From NCBI GenBank assembly GCA_019636285.1, contig JAHBXV010000023.1:1-64000 (forward strand): DNA of 64,000 bases, given 5' to 3'. The notes below the pieces were generated by a model, which was not told the DNA's origin, did not search any database, and saw nothing but the letters and a program-made list of their open reading frames with translations. The position numbers were made by a program, and so were the translations under genes. The DNA comes from Planctomycetaceae bacterium. GTDB lineage: Bacteria; Planctomycetota; Planctomycetia; Planctomycetales; Planctomycetaceae. Below are positions 52,799 to 62,149 of this stretch, piece after piece. The stretch's first letter is position 1, and each line of letters opens with the position of its first letter.

Positions 52799-53254
52799 TC
52801 ATCGCCCCGAGCGCAAAATCGGTTCCAGCACTTCCTCGAAGTCGGCGATGTCCTTGAACTCGCGATAGACCGAGGCAAACCGAACGAAGGCGACCTGGTC
52901 GATTTCCCGCAGGGCCTCCATCACCATTTCGCCGATCTGCCGCGAAGGAACTTCGCGATCGAACTGCTCGTAAAGATCCGCCTCGATATCGCAGATGATG
53001 CGTTCGATGGTCTCTTCGCTGATGGGGCGCTTATAGCACGCCTTTTCGAGGCCGGAGCGAATCTTGGTCCGATCGAAGGGAACCCGGCTGCCATCTTTCT
53101 TGATGACCTTCAGCGGCGATTCCTCGATCTTTTCATACGTGGTGAATCGCCGTTCGCACGACAGACACTCTCGGCGTCGGCGAATGACAAAGGCCTGACT
53201 CAATCGCGAGTCGATCACCTTGGTTTCGCCTTGTCGGCAGTAGGGGCATTGCAT
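52799..53254 (-). CDS. nrdR: Transcriptional repressor NrdR
   Basis: A 151-residue ATP/dATP-responsive repressor of ribonucleotide reductase genes. The zinc ribbon uses Cys3, Cys6, Cys30 and Cys33 (MQCPYC and CLSC). The ATP-cone domain (~48-140) has [28 protein letters not shown] and [16 protein letters not shown]. The length is exactly that of the family. Ribonucleotide reductase genes are not in the window, so its targets lie elsewhere. Confidence 0.97.
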   Translation of the reverse strand: MQCPYCRQGETKVIDSRLSQAFVIRRRRECLSCERRFTTYEKIEESPLKVIKKDGSRVPFDRTKIRSGLEKACYKRPISEETIERIICDIEADLYEQFDREVPSRQIGEMVMEALREIDQVAFVRFASVYREFKDIADFEEVLEPILRSGR

Positions 53255-53437
53255 GCTGTTGGCGCCTCGGGGAAGACATCCCTTTCACCCTGAGAAAGTG
53301 CCCCGGACATCGCGCGGGGGCTCTTTCGTCACGCTGCTAAAGAGCACGCGTAACCTGATGGTATCTTTGGCGTTGCGAGACATCCAGCGAAATCCGGAAA
53401 ATCTGGCAGAGTCTATTCGTCTTACCGTGGTGGACAA

Positions 53438-54373
53438 TCAACCAGCCTGTTCCCAAGGGATGGGCAACTTGGCCTTCGTCGCCCGTGTCTCCAGCAGGGC
53501 GACTGTCGATGCGTCGAGGGGTACCTCGCTCCCCTTCAGGTCACCATGCCAGACACTCGATTTGGGCAGTCGATCGCGCACCGAGTGCAATTGCACCAGG
53601 AAGTGCTCTCGCCCGCCGAATTTCTCCGGGTCGATCACCAGGCAGACATGCTCGCTGGCTTCCGCGAACGAACCGCGTCGCTTTTTGTTCACGGGGAGTT
53701 TCCCACCGGCTAGACCGCTGGTCATCAGTCCCGCGACCAGTCCGCTCCACATCGCCGCGAACGCGGCGGGCAAAGTCGGTTGCCCGTTCGTATTTCCCGG
53801 AATGCACCGTCCCGAAACAATGGCCACTTCATCGACACCCGTCGGCATGCCGATCGCAAACGGATGCTCGCCGGTCAGCGGGGCGGTTTCGCCCGGGGGC
53901 GCGACACACGCCACGTCGGTACTCGTGGTGCAGAAGCCAATGCACGACTGGTCGGCTGCCGCGTACACGTAGGTTCCCGGATCGCCGCAGGGCTGGCTGT
54001 TGCGCACGACCACGACTCCAACGCCAAGTTCCCGCGCTTTCTCGATGGCCAGATTCATGGCCCGCGTGACGGCGATCTGCCCCAGGCCCGTGCTGCCATC
54101 CAGAAGCGCGACGGCGGGAGTTTGCGAAACCGTCAGCAGTTTCGCGCGAGGATCGATGTCTCCCAGATCCAGATTGTTGAGCAGTTCATCAATCCAGGTC
54201 GCGCCATGAACCGGTTCGCCGCGCAGATCGGCTTCGATCAATCGATCGGCGGCCATCTCCGCCTCGACCGCGAAGACGCCTTTCTTCACCAGCAACGCGG
54301 CGAGCAGTTCTCGCAAACCCGCCACGGGAACCAGGGTTCGCGATTCCGCCTCCGATCGAAGTTCATCTGACAT
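53438..54373 (-). CDS. Malate/L-lactate dehydrogenase (Ldh2/MdhG family oxidoreductase)
   Basis: A 311-residue NAD(P)-dependent enzyme of the Ldh2 family, unrelated to Rossmann-type malate dehydrogenases. The order of motifs fits: N-terminal VAGLRELLAALLVKKGVFAVEAEMAADRLIEADLRGEPVHG (catalytic His region), VVVVRNSQPCGDPGTY (normally ...NSxHFGxAGxY), PGNTNGQPT and a C-terminal FLVQLHSVRDRLPK. The usual active-site His of the SxHFG motif is replaced by Gln-Pro-Cys here, so activity may be altered. It starts at ATG 54373. Confidence 0.78.
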   Translation of the reverse strand: MSDELRSEAESRTLVPVAGLRELLAALLVKKGVFAVEAEMAADRLIEADLRGEPVHGATWIDELLNNLDLGDIDPRAKLLTVSQTPAVALLDGSTGLGQIAVTRAMNLAIEKARELGVGVVVVRNSQPCGDPGTYVYAAADQSCIGFCTTSTDVACVAPPGETAPLTGEHPFAIGMPTGVDEVAIVSGRCIPGNTNGQPTLPAAFAAMWSGLVAGLMTSGLAGGKLPVNKKRRGSFAEASEHVCLVIDPEKFGGREHFLVQLHSVRDRLPKSSVWHGDLKGSEVPLDASTVALLETRATKAKLPIPWEQAG

Positions 54374-54668
54374 GGTGATCCTGACAAGCCAGTCGCGGGA
54401 GACTTTTCGAAACACGCCCAAAACAAGCGGCCGAATGCCCCGAAAGCATGTCGGTCGCGGACTCGCTACAGCCTAGCCACTCGTCCCCCGCAGGAAAAAC
54501 CTGTCTCCCTCTCGAATCCGTGCCGGGTGGTTCGCCGATCGGTTGAAACTCCCCGGTCCCGCCCCTAAAACGACGCTCAGGAAGCCCCAGCGGCTTCATT
54601 GCAAACCCTCCGAATCGCGTCGATTGCCGTAACGCACAGTCGCGACGACCACGAAAGCCCGCAATCTC
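54374..54668. other. Divergent intergenic region
   Basis: The 295 bases between the Ldh2-type gene (minus) and dapL (plus) hold no gene or clear promoter that I can support. Confidence 0.35.
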
Positions 54669-55901
54669 ATGGCACGAGTCAACGACAGTTACCTGAAACT
54701 CAAGGCGGGTTACCTGTTTCCGGAAATCGGTCGACGGGTCCGCAAGTTCTGCGACGATCACCCCGAGGCGAAAGTCATTCGCCTGGGGATTGGCGACGTC
54801 ACCGAGCCGCTTCCGTCCGTGGTCTGCCACGCCATGCATGCCGCGATCGACGAAATGGCCCGCCGCGAGACGTTTCGCGGCTATGGCCCCGAGCAAGGTT
54901 ACGAATTTCTACGCGCGGCGATCGCCGAGCACGACTACCGGGCCCGCGGTTGCGAGATTTCGGCGGACGAGATCTTCGTCTCCGACGGATCCAAGTGCGA
55001 TACCGGCAACATTCTCGAAATTCTTGGCCCCGAGAACGTCGTCGCGGTATCGGACCCGGTCTACCCGGTCTACGTCGACACGAACGTGATGGCCGGCCGA
55101 ACCGGCATCGCCGACGCCGATGGTCGCTATGCCGGGCTGGTCTACCTCGAGGCGACCGAGGCCAACGGATTCGTCCCGGAAATTCCCCAGCAGCCGGTGG
55201 ACGTCATCTACCTGTGCTATCCAAACAACCCGACCGGCATGGTGGCCGATCGCCAGACATTGAAGAAGTGGGTCGACTACGCCAACGCGAATCGGGCGAT
55301 CATCTTCTTCGATGCCGCGTACGAGGCCTTCATCACCGATCCGGAAATCCCGCACTCCATTTATGAAATTCCCGGCGCCCGGACCTGTGCCATCGAGTTC
55401 CGCAGTTTCAGCAAGACGGCTGGCTTCACCGGCACACGCTGCGCGTTCACGGTGGTACCCAAAGACCTGGCCGCCACGGACTCGAACGGCAACGCGGTAC
55501 CGCTATTCGACCTGTGGAATCGCCGTCAGTCGACGAAATTCAACGGAGTCTCCTACGTCGTACAGCGCGGCGCGGAAGCGGTCTATTCGGATCAGGGCCG
55601 CCGCGAAGTGAAGGAATTGATCAGCTTCTACCTCGAAAACGCCCGCCGGCTCCGTGAAGGGTTGGAGCGTGCGGGCTTGACCGTCTACGGCGGTGTCAAC
55701 GCGCCGTACGTCTGGCTAAAGACACCCACCGGAACCACGAGCTGGCAATTCTTCGACCAGCTTCTCGATCGCGCCCACGTGGTCGGAACGCCTGGCAGCG
55801 GCTTTGGCGCTGCTGGCGAAGGCTTCTTCCGGCTCTCGGCCTTCAATAGTCGTGAAAATGTCGACGAAGCAATCGGACGGGTCGGTCGAGCCCTGGCTTG
55901 A
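54669..55901 (+). CDS. dapL: LL-diaminopimelate aminotransferase
   Basis: A 410-residue fold-type I PLP enzyme that converts tetrahydrodipicolinate directly to LL-diaminopimelate for lysine and peptidoglycan synthesis, by-passing the acyl pathways. The N-terminal [51 protein letters not shown] and the PLP-lysine motif [13 protein letters not shown] (Lys249) all match DapL. DapL is characteristic of Planctomycetes, Chlamydiae, Verrucomicrobia and some others. It is transcribed on its own. Confidence 0.96.
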   Translation: MARVNDSYLKLKAGYLFPEIGRRVRKFCDDHPEAKVIRLGIGDVTEPLPSVVCHAMHAAIDEMARRETFRGYGPEQGYEFLRAAIAEHDYRARGCEISADEIFVSDGSKCDTGNILEILGPENVVAVSDPVYPVYVDTNVMAGRTGIADADGRYAGLVYLEATEANGFVPEIPQQPVDVIYLCYPNNPTGMVADRQTLKKWVDYANANRAIIFFDAAYEAFITDPEIPHSIYEIPGARTCAIEFRSFSKTAGFTGTRCAFTVVPKDLAATDSNGNAVPLFDLWNRRQSTKFNGVSYVVQRGAEAVYSDQGRREVKELISFYLENARRLREGLERAGLTVYGGVNAPYVWLKTPTGTTSWQFFDQLLDRAHVVGTPGSGFGAAGEGFFRLSAFNSRENVDEAIGRVGRALA

Positions 55902-56254
55902 TTGCCTCTGGCGGGCGATTCGGCAATTTTCGCCGGTTCCTGCCGCGCGCCGTCCGGTTTTCCCGAGGAAGCCGGGGTTGGGCGCGCTTCCGACTTGACG
56001 CTTCCGCCGAAAATCAACTATTTCCGGCCGTCGACGAAGCTGAAGCGAGCCTTCAGGGGCCAGTGGAGGACTTCGTCCCAATTCACGTCGTGCGACGCTG
56101 TGGCACCCCGGAAATTAGCGTTCAGCCGAATAGGTCTTGGCGACGAATATTTCGTCGCAGGACGACTTTAGTGAATTCACGGATTGGTTCGGGCCGGGTG
56201 TCCCATGTCTTGGGCGTCATGCCCACGATTTACCTCGGAAGGAGCGAGATTCAA
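55902..56254. other. Upstream region of the first CarboxypepD_reg-like gene
   Basis: 353 bases between dapL and the small membrane-protein gene at 56255. The left part looks unremarkable. A perfect palindrome (56140-56158) lies ~100 bases before the start codon, and the GGAAGGAG ribosome site is at 56238-56245. Confidence 0.5.
56140..56158. promoter_or_regulatory. Perfect palindrome, candidate operator or hairpin
   Basis: GCGACGAA and TTCGTCGC flank a TAT centre, giving 8-bp arms around a 3-base core. It is ~97 bases upstream of the membrane-protein gene at 56255, where an operator or 5' UTR hairpin could lie. Confidence 0.4.
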
Positions 56255-56845
56255 ATGAAGGGATTGTCCGTCCTCAAGCACGCTGCCATCGCATTGGCGG
56301 CCTTTGGAACCCTGATGCCGAACGCGGTTTCGGTCGCCCAGGCAGCTGACGCCGTGGCCAAGGCCAAACCGTCAATCAAGATTTCCCGCCCGGGTACCGC
56401 GGCCGACATCTCGCTGTCGGAAAAGGGTGAATTTGCCGGCCGCGTTTTTGATCACACGGGCAAGGCGTTGGAAGGTGCTGAGGTGGTCGTCCGCCAGGGC
56501 GATAAGGTCATCGCCAAGAGCGTGACCAACGACAAGGGCTTGTTCACCGTCGCCGGCGTCAAGGCTGGGGCCTACCAGGTCAAGGCTGGGAATACCGAAG
56601 GCGTGTTCCAGGTTTGGGAACAGTCATCGGCTCCGGAATCGGCAAAGGGTCACGCTCTGCTGGTGACCGGCGAAAATGGTGCCCGCGGCCAGTTCGGTGC
56701 CATCGACCCGGCCCTCCTGCTGCTGACGGCCGTGACGATCGCCTCTTTGATTGTCGCGATCATCTCCCTGAGCGAGATCAATGACAGCAACGACAAGATC
56801 GACGCGCTGCAGGCTCAGCTCGACGCGATCCTCAATTCGCTGTAA
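56255..56845 (+). CDS. Small membrane-anchored CarboxypepD_reg-like protein (twin 1)
   Basis: A 196-residue exported protein in four segments: a signal peptide (~1-30, IALAAFGTLMPNAVSVAQA); a short linker; a carboxypeptidase-regulatory-like beta-sandwich (~59-118, GEFAGRVFDHTGKALEGAEV and FTVAGVKAGAYQVKAGN); and a single membrane span (~152-172, ALLLLTAVTIASLIVAIISL). It ends in a short heptad-like coil (SEINDSNDKIDALQAQLDAI). The coil should be cytoplasmic if the beta domain is outside. ATG 56255 follows GGAAGGAG. The protein is nearly identical to the one at 57437, same length. Function unknown. Confidence 0.82.
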   Translation: MKGLSVLKHAAIALAAFGTLMPNAVSVAQAADAVAKAKPSIKISRPGTAADISLSEKGEFAGRVFDHTGKALEGAEVVVRQGDKVIAKSVTNDKGLFTVAGVKAGAYQVKAGNTEGVFQVWEQSSAPESAKGHALLVTGENGARGQFGAIDPALLLLTAVTIASLIVAIISLSEINDSNDKIDALQAQLDAILNSL

Positions 56846-57436
56846 CCGCGTCCGCGTCCCTGTCGATGCGAATCGATCTGAAATTTTGATGCAAATCAGC
56901 ACCCCGGTCGGGTTCCGACCGGGGTGCTTTCGTTTGCGGGCCGGTGCGGCAACCACCCACGCTGATTCTGCACAGCATCCGTCGGTCGGATGAACTTGAG
57001 CCACGCGAGTACCGGCAATTTCTGCCGAACTTCGCGCGATGTTGCCGGAGTCACGCGGCATCGACTCGTGCGCGCATCAATTTCGCCCGCAAAGTTGTGG
57101 GGGTACTGCGCGGACAGCGTCGTTCGGCGAAAAGACATAAACGCCACGTTTCGAGGGTCACTTTGCGGGCCAATCAGTCAAACTTTTCCACCAGTCGAGC
57201 ATTCCGTTCCAGATCGAGAAGTTTCTTCGTCGATACGAACCAAGACGGTGGCTGCGTTCTCGCGACCTTTCGGACGAATCGTCGTCTCGACAGTTCCAGA
57301 ACAGCACTCATCCACGAAACAACATGGCGCGCCGGGGTCTCGCAACTGGCCTGCGACGGCGTAACCATCCGCATATCTGGGCCAGAATTCCACGCCGGGC
57401 ATGTGCCCACGAACCGATCGCAAGGAGCGAAAGAAG
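56846..57436. other. 591-base region between the twin membrane-protein genes
   Basis: Holds the intrinsic terminator of twin 1 (56898-56932) and the upstream region of twin 2, whose ribosome site AAGGAG is at 57423-57428. The middle, about 57000-57380, shows no supported gene on either strand, and the ORFs there look like shadows. Confidence 0.5.
56898..56932 (+). terminator. Strong intrinsic terminator after twin 1
   Basis: A perfect 14-bp stem (AGCACCCCGGTCGG / CCGACCGGGGTGCT) with a 3-base loop, followed by TTTCGTTT, 53 bases after the stop codon. Confidence 0.8.
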
Positions 57437-58027
57437 ATGAAGGGATTTCTCCTCGTTCAGCGCACTGCCGTGGCATTGGCTGCCTTCGGAATGCTGATGC
57501 CGAACGCCGTTTCGGTGGCGAAGGCGTCAGACGCCGTTGCGAAGGCGCAGCCGTCCGTCAAGATTGCTCGCACCGGTACCGCCGCCGACGTCTCGCTGTC
57601 GGCTAAGGGCGAATTCGCCGGCCGCGTGTTTGATCACACGGGTAAGGCACTGGAAGGGACGGAAGTCGTCGTCCGCCAGGGCGATAAGGTCATCGCCAAG
57701 AGCGTGACCGACGACAAGGGTCTGTTCACGGTCGCCGGCGTCAAGACCGGTGCGTATCAGGTCCGGGCCGGCAACACCGAAGGTGTGTTCCAGGTTTGGG
57801 AAGAATCCGCCGCCCCCGAATCCGCCAAGGGCCACGCCCTCCTGGTGATGGGCGAAAACGGTGCCCGTGGTCAGTATGGTGCCGTCGACCCGGCCCTGCT
57901 GCTGCTGACGGCTGCGACCATCGCCGCCCTCATCATCGCGATCATCTCGCTGAGCGAGATCAACGACAACAATGACAAGATTGATGCCCTGCAGGCGCAG
58001 CTCGACGCGATCCTGAACTCGCTGTAA
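57437..58027 (+). CDS. Small membrane-anchored CarboxypepD_reg-like protein (twin 2)
   Basis: A 196-residue near-copy of the protein at 56255-56845 with the same architecture: signal peptide (VALAAFGMLMPNAVSVAKA), beta-sandwich (GEFAGRVFDHTGKALEGTEV), span (ALLLLTAATIAALIIAIISL) and terminal coil (SEINDNNDKIDALQAQLDAI). Differences are scattered conservative changes (for example KPSIKISR to QPSVKIAR), meaning both copies are under selection and not a recent exact duplication. The ribosome site region (CAAGGAGCGA) closely matches that of twin 1 (GAAGGAGCGA), though the sequence further upstream is not alike. Each copy has its own terminator, so they are independent transcripts. Confidence 0.82.
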   Translation: MKGFLLVQRTAVALAAFGMLMPNAVSVAKASDAVAKAQPSVKIARTGTAADVSLSAKGEFAGRVFDHTGKALEGTEVVVRQGDKVIAKSVTDDKGLFTVAGVKTGAYQVRAGNTEGVFQVWEESAAPESAKGHALLVMGENGARGQYGAVDPALLLLTAATIAALIIAIISLSEINDNNDKIDALQAQLDAILNSL

Positions 58028-58059
58028 GCGATCAGGCCTCGACACTCTGCCGACAAATC

Positions 58060-58094
58060 GAGCTCGCGAGAGATTTCTCTCGCGGGCTCTTTCC
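58060..58094 (+). terminator. Intrinsic terminator between twin 2 and hisF
   Basis: A 14-bp stem (GAGCTCGCGAGAGA / TCTCTCGCGGGCTC, one wobble pair) with a tight loop, followed by TTTCC. It sits between convergent genes and may stop both. Confidence 0.7.
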
Positions 58095-58111
58095 ATTGGG
58101 TAGCAACCGCA

Positions 58112-58897
58112 TCAGCAAGCTGCTGGCTCGACCAGCCGAATCGGGACGCCCCGCTCCGCCAGATACTCCTTGCAGATTCCAATTGGCCAGGTGCCATAGT
58201 GGAAGATGCTGGCCGCGAGCGCCGCCGATGCCTGCGTCTTCTGCAGGACATCGCACAGGTGCTGGGGATGCCCCGCCCCCCCGCTGGCAACAACCGGGAT
58301 TTCCACCGCACTGGCAACGGCACCGGTGATCTCCAGGTCGTAGCCGTCCTGCGTGCCATCCGCGTCCATCGACGTCAGGACAATTTCACCGGCTCCCAAC
58401 CGCTGGGCTTCGAGAGCCCATTCGACGGCTTCCCATTGGGTGGGTACACGTCCACCGTTGATATGCACGATCCATTTTTCGCCTGCGTCGGTCTGCACGC
58501 GTTTGGGATCGATGTTCACGACGATGCACTGGCTACCGAACCGTTCCGCCGATTCCTGAATCAGACGCGGATTCTTAATCGCGGCTGAGTTGATCGACAC
58601 TTTGTCGCAGCCGGCGTTGAGCAGGGTCCGGATATCGTCGACCGTGCGAATCCCGCCCCCGACGGTCAGCGGCATGAAGCAGACCTCCGAGGTCCGCCGC
58701 ACGACATCGAGAATGATGGCGCGCTCTTCATGGCTGGCCGTGATGTCCAGGAAGACAAGCTCGTCGGCGCCGTCGGCCTCGTACCGGGCAGCCACTTCCA
58801 CCGGGTCGCCCGCGTCGCGGAGATTCAAAAAGTTGACTCCCTTCACGACTCGGCCGCCGTGGACGTCGAGGCAAGGAATGATTCGCTTCGCCAGCAT
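58112..58897 (-). CDS. hisF: Imidazole glycerol phosphate synthase cyclase subunit
   Basis: A 261-residue TIM-barrel enzyme of histidine synthesis that uses ammonia from HisH to form imidazole glycerol phosphate and AICAR from PRFAR. The catalytic pair Asp11 (IPCLDVHGG) and Asp130 (VVNIDPKR) is present, as are the phosphate-binding turns VGGGIRT and ASGGAG and the [16 protein letters not shown] segment. HisH and the other his genes are not in the window. It converges on twin 2. Confidence 0.96.
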   Translation of the reverse strand: MLAKRIIPCLDVHGGRVVKGVNFLNLRDAGDPVEVAARYEADGADELVFLDITASHEERAIILDVVRRTSEVCFMPLTVGGGIRTVDDIRTLLNAGCDKVSINSAAIKNPRLIQESAERFGSQCIVVNIDPKRVQTDAGEKWIVHINGGRVPTQWEAVEWALEAQRLGAGEIVLTSMDADGTQDGYDLEITGAVASAVEIPVVASGGAGHPQHLCDVLQKTQASAALAASIFHYGTWPIGICKEYLAERGVPIRLVEPAAC

Positions 58898-59042
58898 CGG
58901 CTTAACTCCAGAGTCTCATGTCGTACCGTCAAAACCTTCTGGACTTCCGAAATTGTTCTGAATTCGCAGGGGATTCCGAGCCGCCAACCGGGTTTTGGCG
59001 GAAGCTCATCGAACTCGACCCGAATTGGAGCCATGGGTTCGG

Positions 59043-59681
59043 TTAACGGTCTTTGGCGTCCCGCATTTGTTTCCAGACGTCACCAGAAAACAGATCGAGC
59101 TTCTTCGCCAGTCCCGCCTCCACCAGGTCGTCACCCGACAGAAAACGTCCAGGCCGGGACCATTTCTCGATCAGGCTCAGTTCGCAGCCAAACAGCCGGG
59201 CCAGCAACTCGTCCTGGTCGCGCTCCATGTGCCGAAAATGGCGTGCCCACTCTTCCGCCTCTTCGAGTCGTACATGTTCTTCCGACTGCGAGCGAATCGG
59301 ATGAAACAGCAGCGAGGCGTGCGAGGTCACATACCGCTCGGTACACGCCGCGAAGGGCATGAGCGCCGCCGAACTGCACTCCCCAGCGACCACACCCGCC
59401 GCTTCCAGGCCACGAAAACGAATCAGGGCCGAAAGTGCCAGCCCGGTCCACACGCTTCCGCCGCAAGAGTCAAAATAAATCACGCCCCGCGAGTTGGGGG
59501 GAACGTCCAGAAATGCCTGGTGAAGTTCGAGTGCCTTGTCGCCCAATTCCCCGGCAACCATGATCTCCCAGCGAGTTCCGTCGCGTGCCGGACAGAATCC
59601 CATCGGGCCTGGATACGGCCCGCCCGGTCGGTAAGTTTCGGCCTGGCGCTGTTTGGACTTCGCTCGAAGAAATCGGGACAT
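59043..59681 (-). CDS. ClpP-like serine protease homologue
   Basis: A 212-residue protein of the ClpP/crotonase fold. The pattern matches ClpP: YFDSCGGSVWTGLAL (for INSPGGSVxAGLAI), GECSSAALMPF with Ser104 at the nucleophile position, and ASLLFHPIRS with His127 at the general-base position. Then comes a helical region and RFLSGDDLVEAGLAKK. At the place of the usual catalytic Asp (E-R-D-R-F) the sequence is S-R-P-G-R-F, so that residue is missing. The first ~35 residues form a basic, Pro-rich extension. It could be an inactive or altered ClpP homologue or a distant protease. ATG 59681 is the real start; the open frame upstream to 61196 is antisense to the DUF6807 gene. Confidence 0.72.
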   Translation of the reverse strand: MSRFLRAKSKQRQAETYRPGGPYPGPMGFCPARDGTRWEIMVAGELGDKALELHQAFLDVPPNSRGVIYFDSCGGSVWTGLALSALIRFRGLEAAGVVAGECSSAALMPFAACTERYVTSHASLLFHPIRSQSEEHVRLEEAEEWARHFRHMERDQDELLARLFGCELSLIEKWSRPGRFLSGDDLVEAGLAKKLDLFSGDVWKQMRDAKDR

Positions 59682-59894
59682 GTTCGACTCGGCGGGACTC
59701 GGGCGGCAAATAGCGTGCTTGTAGCGGGAAGACTTCTGGACTGCAATTCTCGCCGAACTCCCGGGAGTTCGTGGCGTTCGCCCGTCCTCTCCAGGGGCTC
59801 GGCTTTTGAATCCCGCTCCGCCTCCAGCTACCATGCCTCTATTCACCAAATTGGCAACGGCGCCGAACTTCTCGGCCCCCAGGAGACCTCCCAC

Positions 59895-60809
59895 ATGTTG
59901 CGTCCGTTGGTCGTCGGCTGTGTTCTCGTTCTGGCGTCGCTGCAAACCGCGGTTGCTGGAACCGTGGAGCTGGTCCGTGGCGAAGACCAGGTGCAGGTTC
60001 TGATTGATGGCCAGGAATTCACGGTTTTCCATTTCGCCAAGAGCCAGCCAAAACCGTACTTCAGCCCAGTGCGGGCGGCGGACGGTGCCATCGTCACCCG
60101 CCCGCTCGACGATCCGAACGATAAAGACCACCCGCACCACAAGGGAATCTGGAACTCCATCGACGAAGTCAACGGCAACAAGCACTGGGCCGAGAAGCAG
60201 AAAATCGTCACCCAGTCGGTCGAGCTGCCCATCACCAGCGGACCGTTCGCCCGGCTCAAGGCCGTCAATCATTGGAACAACGACGCGGGCGAACCGGTTC
60301 TCGTGGAAACGGCCGTCGTCGACATCCACTCCAACCGACTGATGGTCTTTGACTTCACGCTCGAAAAGGCGAAAGAGGACGTGGTTTTCGAAGACACGAA
60401 AGAAGGTCTCTTCGGAGTCCGACTCGCCACGTCCATGCGCGAAAAGGCGGGACTCGGCGGACTCATCGTTGACTCGGAAGGTCGCCAGACGATGAAGAAT
60501 GCCTGGGGCCAGCGATCGCGGTGGGTCGATTACTCGGGTCCGGTCGACGGCAAGACCTACGGCATTGCGATTTTCGACAGTCCCGAGAATTTCCGTCCGT
60601 CGCGGTATCACGTTCGCGACTACGGTCTGTTCAGCATCAGCCCGTTTGGCGAAGGGGCCTACCAGAACGACAAGGAGGCTGCCCAGCACGTCCATCTGAA
60701 CGCCGAGCATCCGTCGCTCAAATTGCGATACGGCCTCTACGTTCACGGCGGCGACGTGACCACGGGCCGCGTGAACGATGTCTACAGCCTGTTTCTGGGC
60801 ATGAAATAG
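59895..60809 (+). CDS. DUF6807 ('PmoA family') secreted protein
   Basis: A 304-residue exported protein with a signal peptide (VVGCVLVLASLQTAVA). It resembles the DUF6807/PmoA family common in planctomycetes and Bacteroidetes. Typical elements are YFSPVRAADGAIVTRPLDDPNDKDHPHHKGIW (HPHH motif), WVDYSGPVDGKTYGIAIFDSPENFRPS and the C-terminal LRYGLYVHGG. The PmoA name is historical; it is not the methane monooxygenase subunit, and the fold is probably galactose-mutarotase-like. ATG 59895 is used, as the longer frame to 58995 is antisense to the ClpP-like gene. The next two genes follow closely on the same strand. Confidence 0.8.
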   Translation: MLRPLVVGCVLVLASLQTAVAGTVELVRGEDQVQVLIDGQEFTVFHFAKSQPKPYFSPVRAADGAIVTRPLDDPNDKDHPHHKGIWNSIDEVNGNKHWAEKQKIVTQSVELPITSGPFARLKAVNHWNNDAGEPVLVETAVVDIHSNRLMVFDFTLEKAKEDVVFEDTKEGLFGVRLATSMREKAGLGGLIVDSEGRQTMKNAWGQRSRWVDYSGPVDGKTYGIAIFDSPENFRPSRYHVRDYGLFSISPFGEGAYQNDKEAAQHVHLNAEHPSLKLRYGLYVHGGDVTTGRVNDVYSLFLGMK

Positions 60810-60866
60810 ACCGTCGTGAGACCTACGGCGCCTTCTGATTTCACCCTTCCACTGGAACCGTTTCCC

Positions 60867-61268
60867 ATGTCTCGATCGACCCCGTTGTTCACCCTCTCGC
60901 TGTTGACCGTTGCGATTCTTGCCACCTGGATGCCCGGTTTCGGGGATGACAAGAAAGCCGACACTTTGTTGCGACACGTCGTTCTCTTCCAGTTCAAACC
61001 CGATGTCAGCCAGCCCCAGATCGACGAAGTCGTCAAAGCGTTCGGCGACATGAAGCGGACGATCGACGTCATCGTCGATTTTGAATGGGGGACCGATGTC
61101 AGTGTCGAGAACCGTGCCGCCGGATTCACGCACTGCTTCCAGGTGACTTTTCGTGACGAAAAGGGACGCGATATCTATCTTCCCCATCCCGTTCACGAAG
61201 AGTTCAAGAAGCTCGTCGGCGGCAAACTGGCGAATGTTCTGGTCTTCGACTACGTCGTGAAGAAATAG
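60867..61268 (+). CDS. Exported Dabb (stress-responsive A/B barrel) domain protein
   Basis: A 133-residue protein with a signal peptide ([20 protein letters not shown]) and one Dabb domain ([55 protein letters not shown]). Dabb domains form dimeric barrels found in stress proteins and some cyclases. In planctomycetes they are often exported, with unknown role. It starts at ATG 60867, 57 bases after the DUF6807 gene. Confidence 0.82.
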   Translation: MSRSTPLFTLSLLTVAILATWMPGFGDDKKADTLLRHVVLFQFKPDVSQPQIDEVVKAFGDMKRTIDVIVDFEWGTDVSVENRAAGFTHCFQVTFRDEKGRDIYLPHPVHEEFKKLVGGKLANVLVFDYVVKK

Positions 61269-61332
61269 CGGCCGCGACCACGCAGAGATTTCGATTCCAT
61301 TCGTTCATTCACCACTCGTGCAGGAAGTATTC

Positions 61333-62130
61333 ATGCGTCGCAATACCGTGAAGGCGGCACTCAAGGCTGGCAAACCCCAGGTCGGCACGTGGCTGTCTTT
61401 GGGCAGCGTGTTTGCCGCCAGATTCATGGCTCGCTCCGGCTTCCCCTGGCTGACTGTCGATCTTGAGCATTCCCCCATCGGCTGGACCGACGCGGGTCTT
61501 TTGTTTGCCGCCATCGCCGATGCCGGTTGCACCTGCCTGGCCCGCGTTCCTCGCGGCGATCACGACTACATCAAGCGCGTCCTCGATGCCGGGGCGCACG
61601 GCATCGTCGTCCCCATGGTGAATACCGTCGAAGAAGCGAAGATCGCGATCGCCGCCGCCAAGTATCCGCCGACCGGCAATCGCTCGATCGGCGGGGCGAT
61701 GCACGCCCTCAACTTCGATGCCACCGCCGGTGACTACTTCGCGCACGCCAACGACGAGATCCTGGTCGTCCTGCAAACCGAATCGCCTCTGGGCGTGAAG
61801 AATGCCGAAGAGATTTACAGCCTGCCCGGCGTCGATGCGATTTTCGTGGGGCCGAACGACCTCACCTACCAGATGCGCACACCCGACGGCGCCGACCCGA
61901 CGCCCGAGGAATTCGAGGCCGCGCTGCAAACGATTCTCGCCACCGGAAAGAAGTGCGGCACCCCGGTCGGCCTGCACGTGCAAACCGTTGAGCAGGCCCA
62001 AAAGCGAATCGCCGAGGGCTGGCAGTTCATTGCCCTGGGCAGCGAACTGAAGTTCATGGTCACAGAGACGGAACGAATGGTGAAAGGCCTGAACCTCGTC
62101 GAGGGAGGTGGCGATTTAGCGAGGTATTAG
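61333..62130 (+). CDS. HpcH/HpaI-family aldolase
   Basis: A 265-residue class II-type pyruvate aldolase (metal-dependent). Motifs: [15 protein letters not shown] (with the metal-binding Glu region), [29 protein letters not shown], the NRSIGG loop, [26 protein letters not shown] and PVGLHV. Enzymes such as 4-hydroxy-2-oxoheptanedioate and 2-keto-3-deoxy-L-rhamnonate aldolase belong here; the substrate cannot be fixed. ATG 61333 is favoured over GTG 61318 because AGGAAG lies 5 bases upstream. It may form a catabolic group with the two preceding genes. Confidence 0.86.
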   Translation: MRRNTVKAALKAGKPQVGTWLSLGSVFAARFMARSGFPWLTVDLEHSPIGWTDAGLLFAAIADAGCTCLARVPRGDHDYIKRVLDAGAHGIVVPMVNTVEEAKIAIAAAKYPPTGNRSIGGAMHALNFDATAGDYFAHANDEILVVLQTESPLGVKNAEEIYSLPGVDAIFVGPNDLTYQMRTPDGADPTPEEFEAALQTILATGKKCGTPVGLHVQTVEQAQKRIAEGWQFIALGSELKFMVTETERMVKGLNLVEGGGDLARY

Positions 62131-62149
62131 CAACTGCCTCGCGGAACTC

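Noticed and set aside
58995-59894. A plus-strand extension of the DUF6807 gene
   Set aside because: It is antisense to the ClpP-like gene and has no domain; the signal peptide at 59895 marks the true start.
59682-61196. A 717-residue minus-strand frame that would extend the ClpP-like gene upstream
   Set aside because: The added part is the antisense of the DUF6807 and Dabb genes, which have clear homology and signal peptides; the ClpP-like part has its own good start at 59681.
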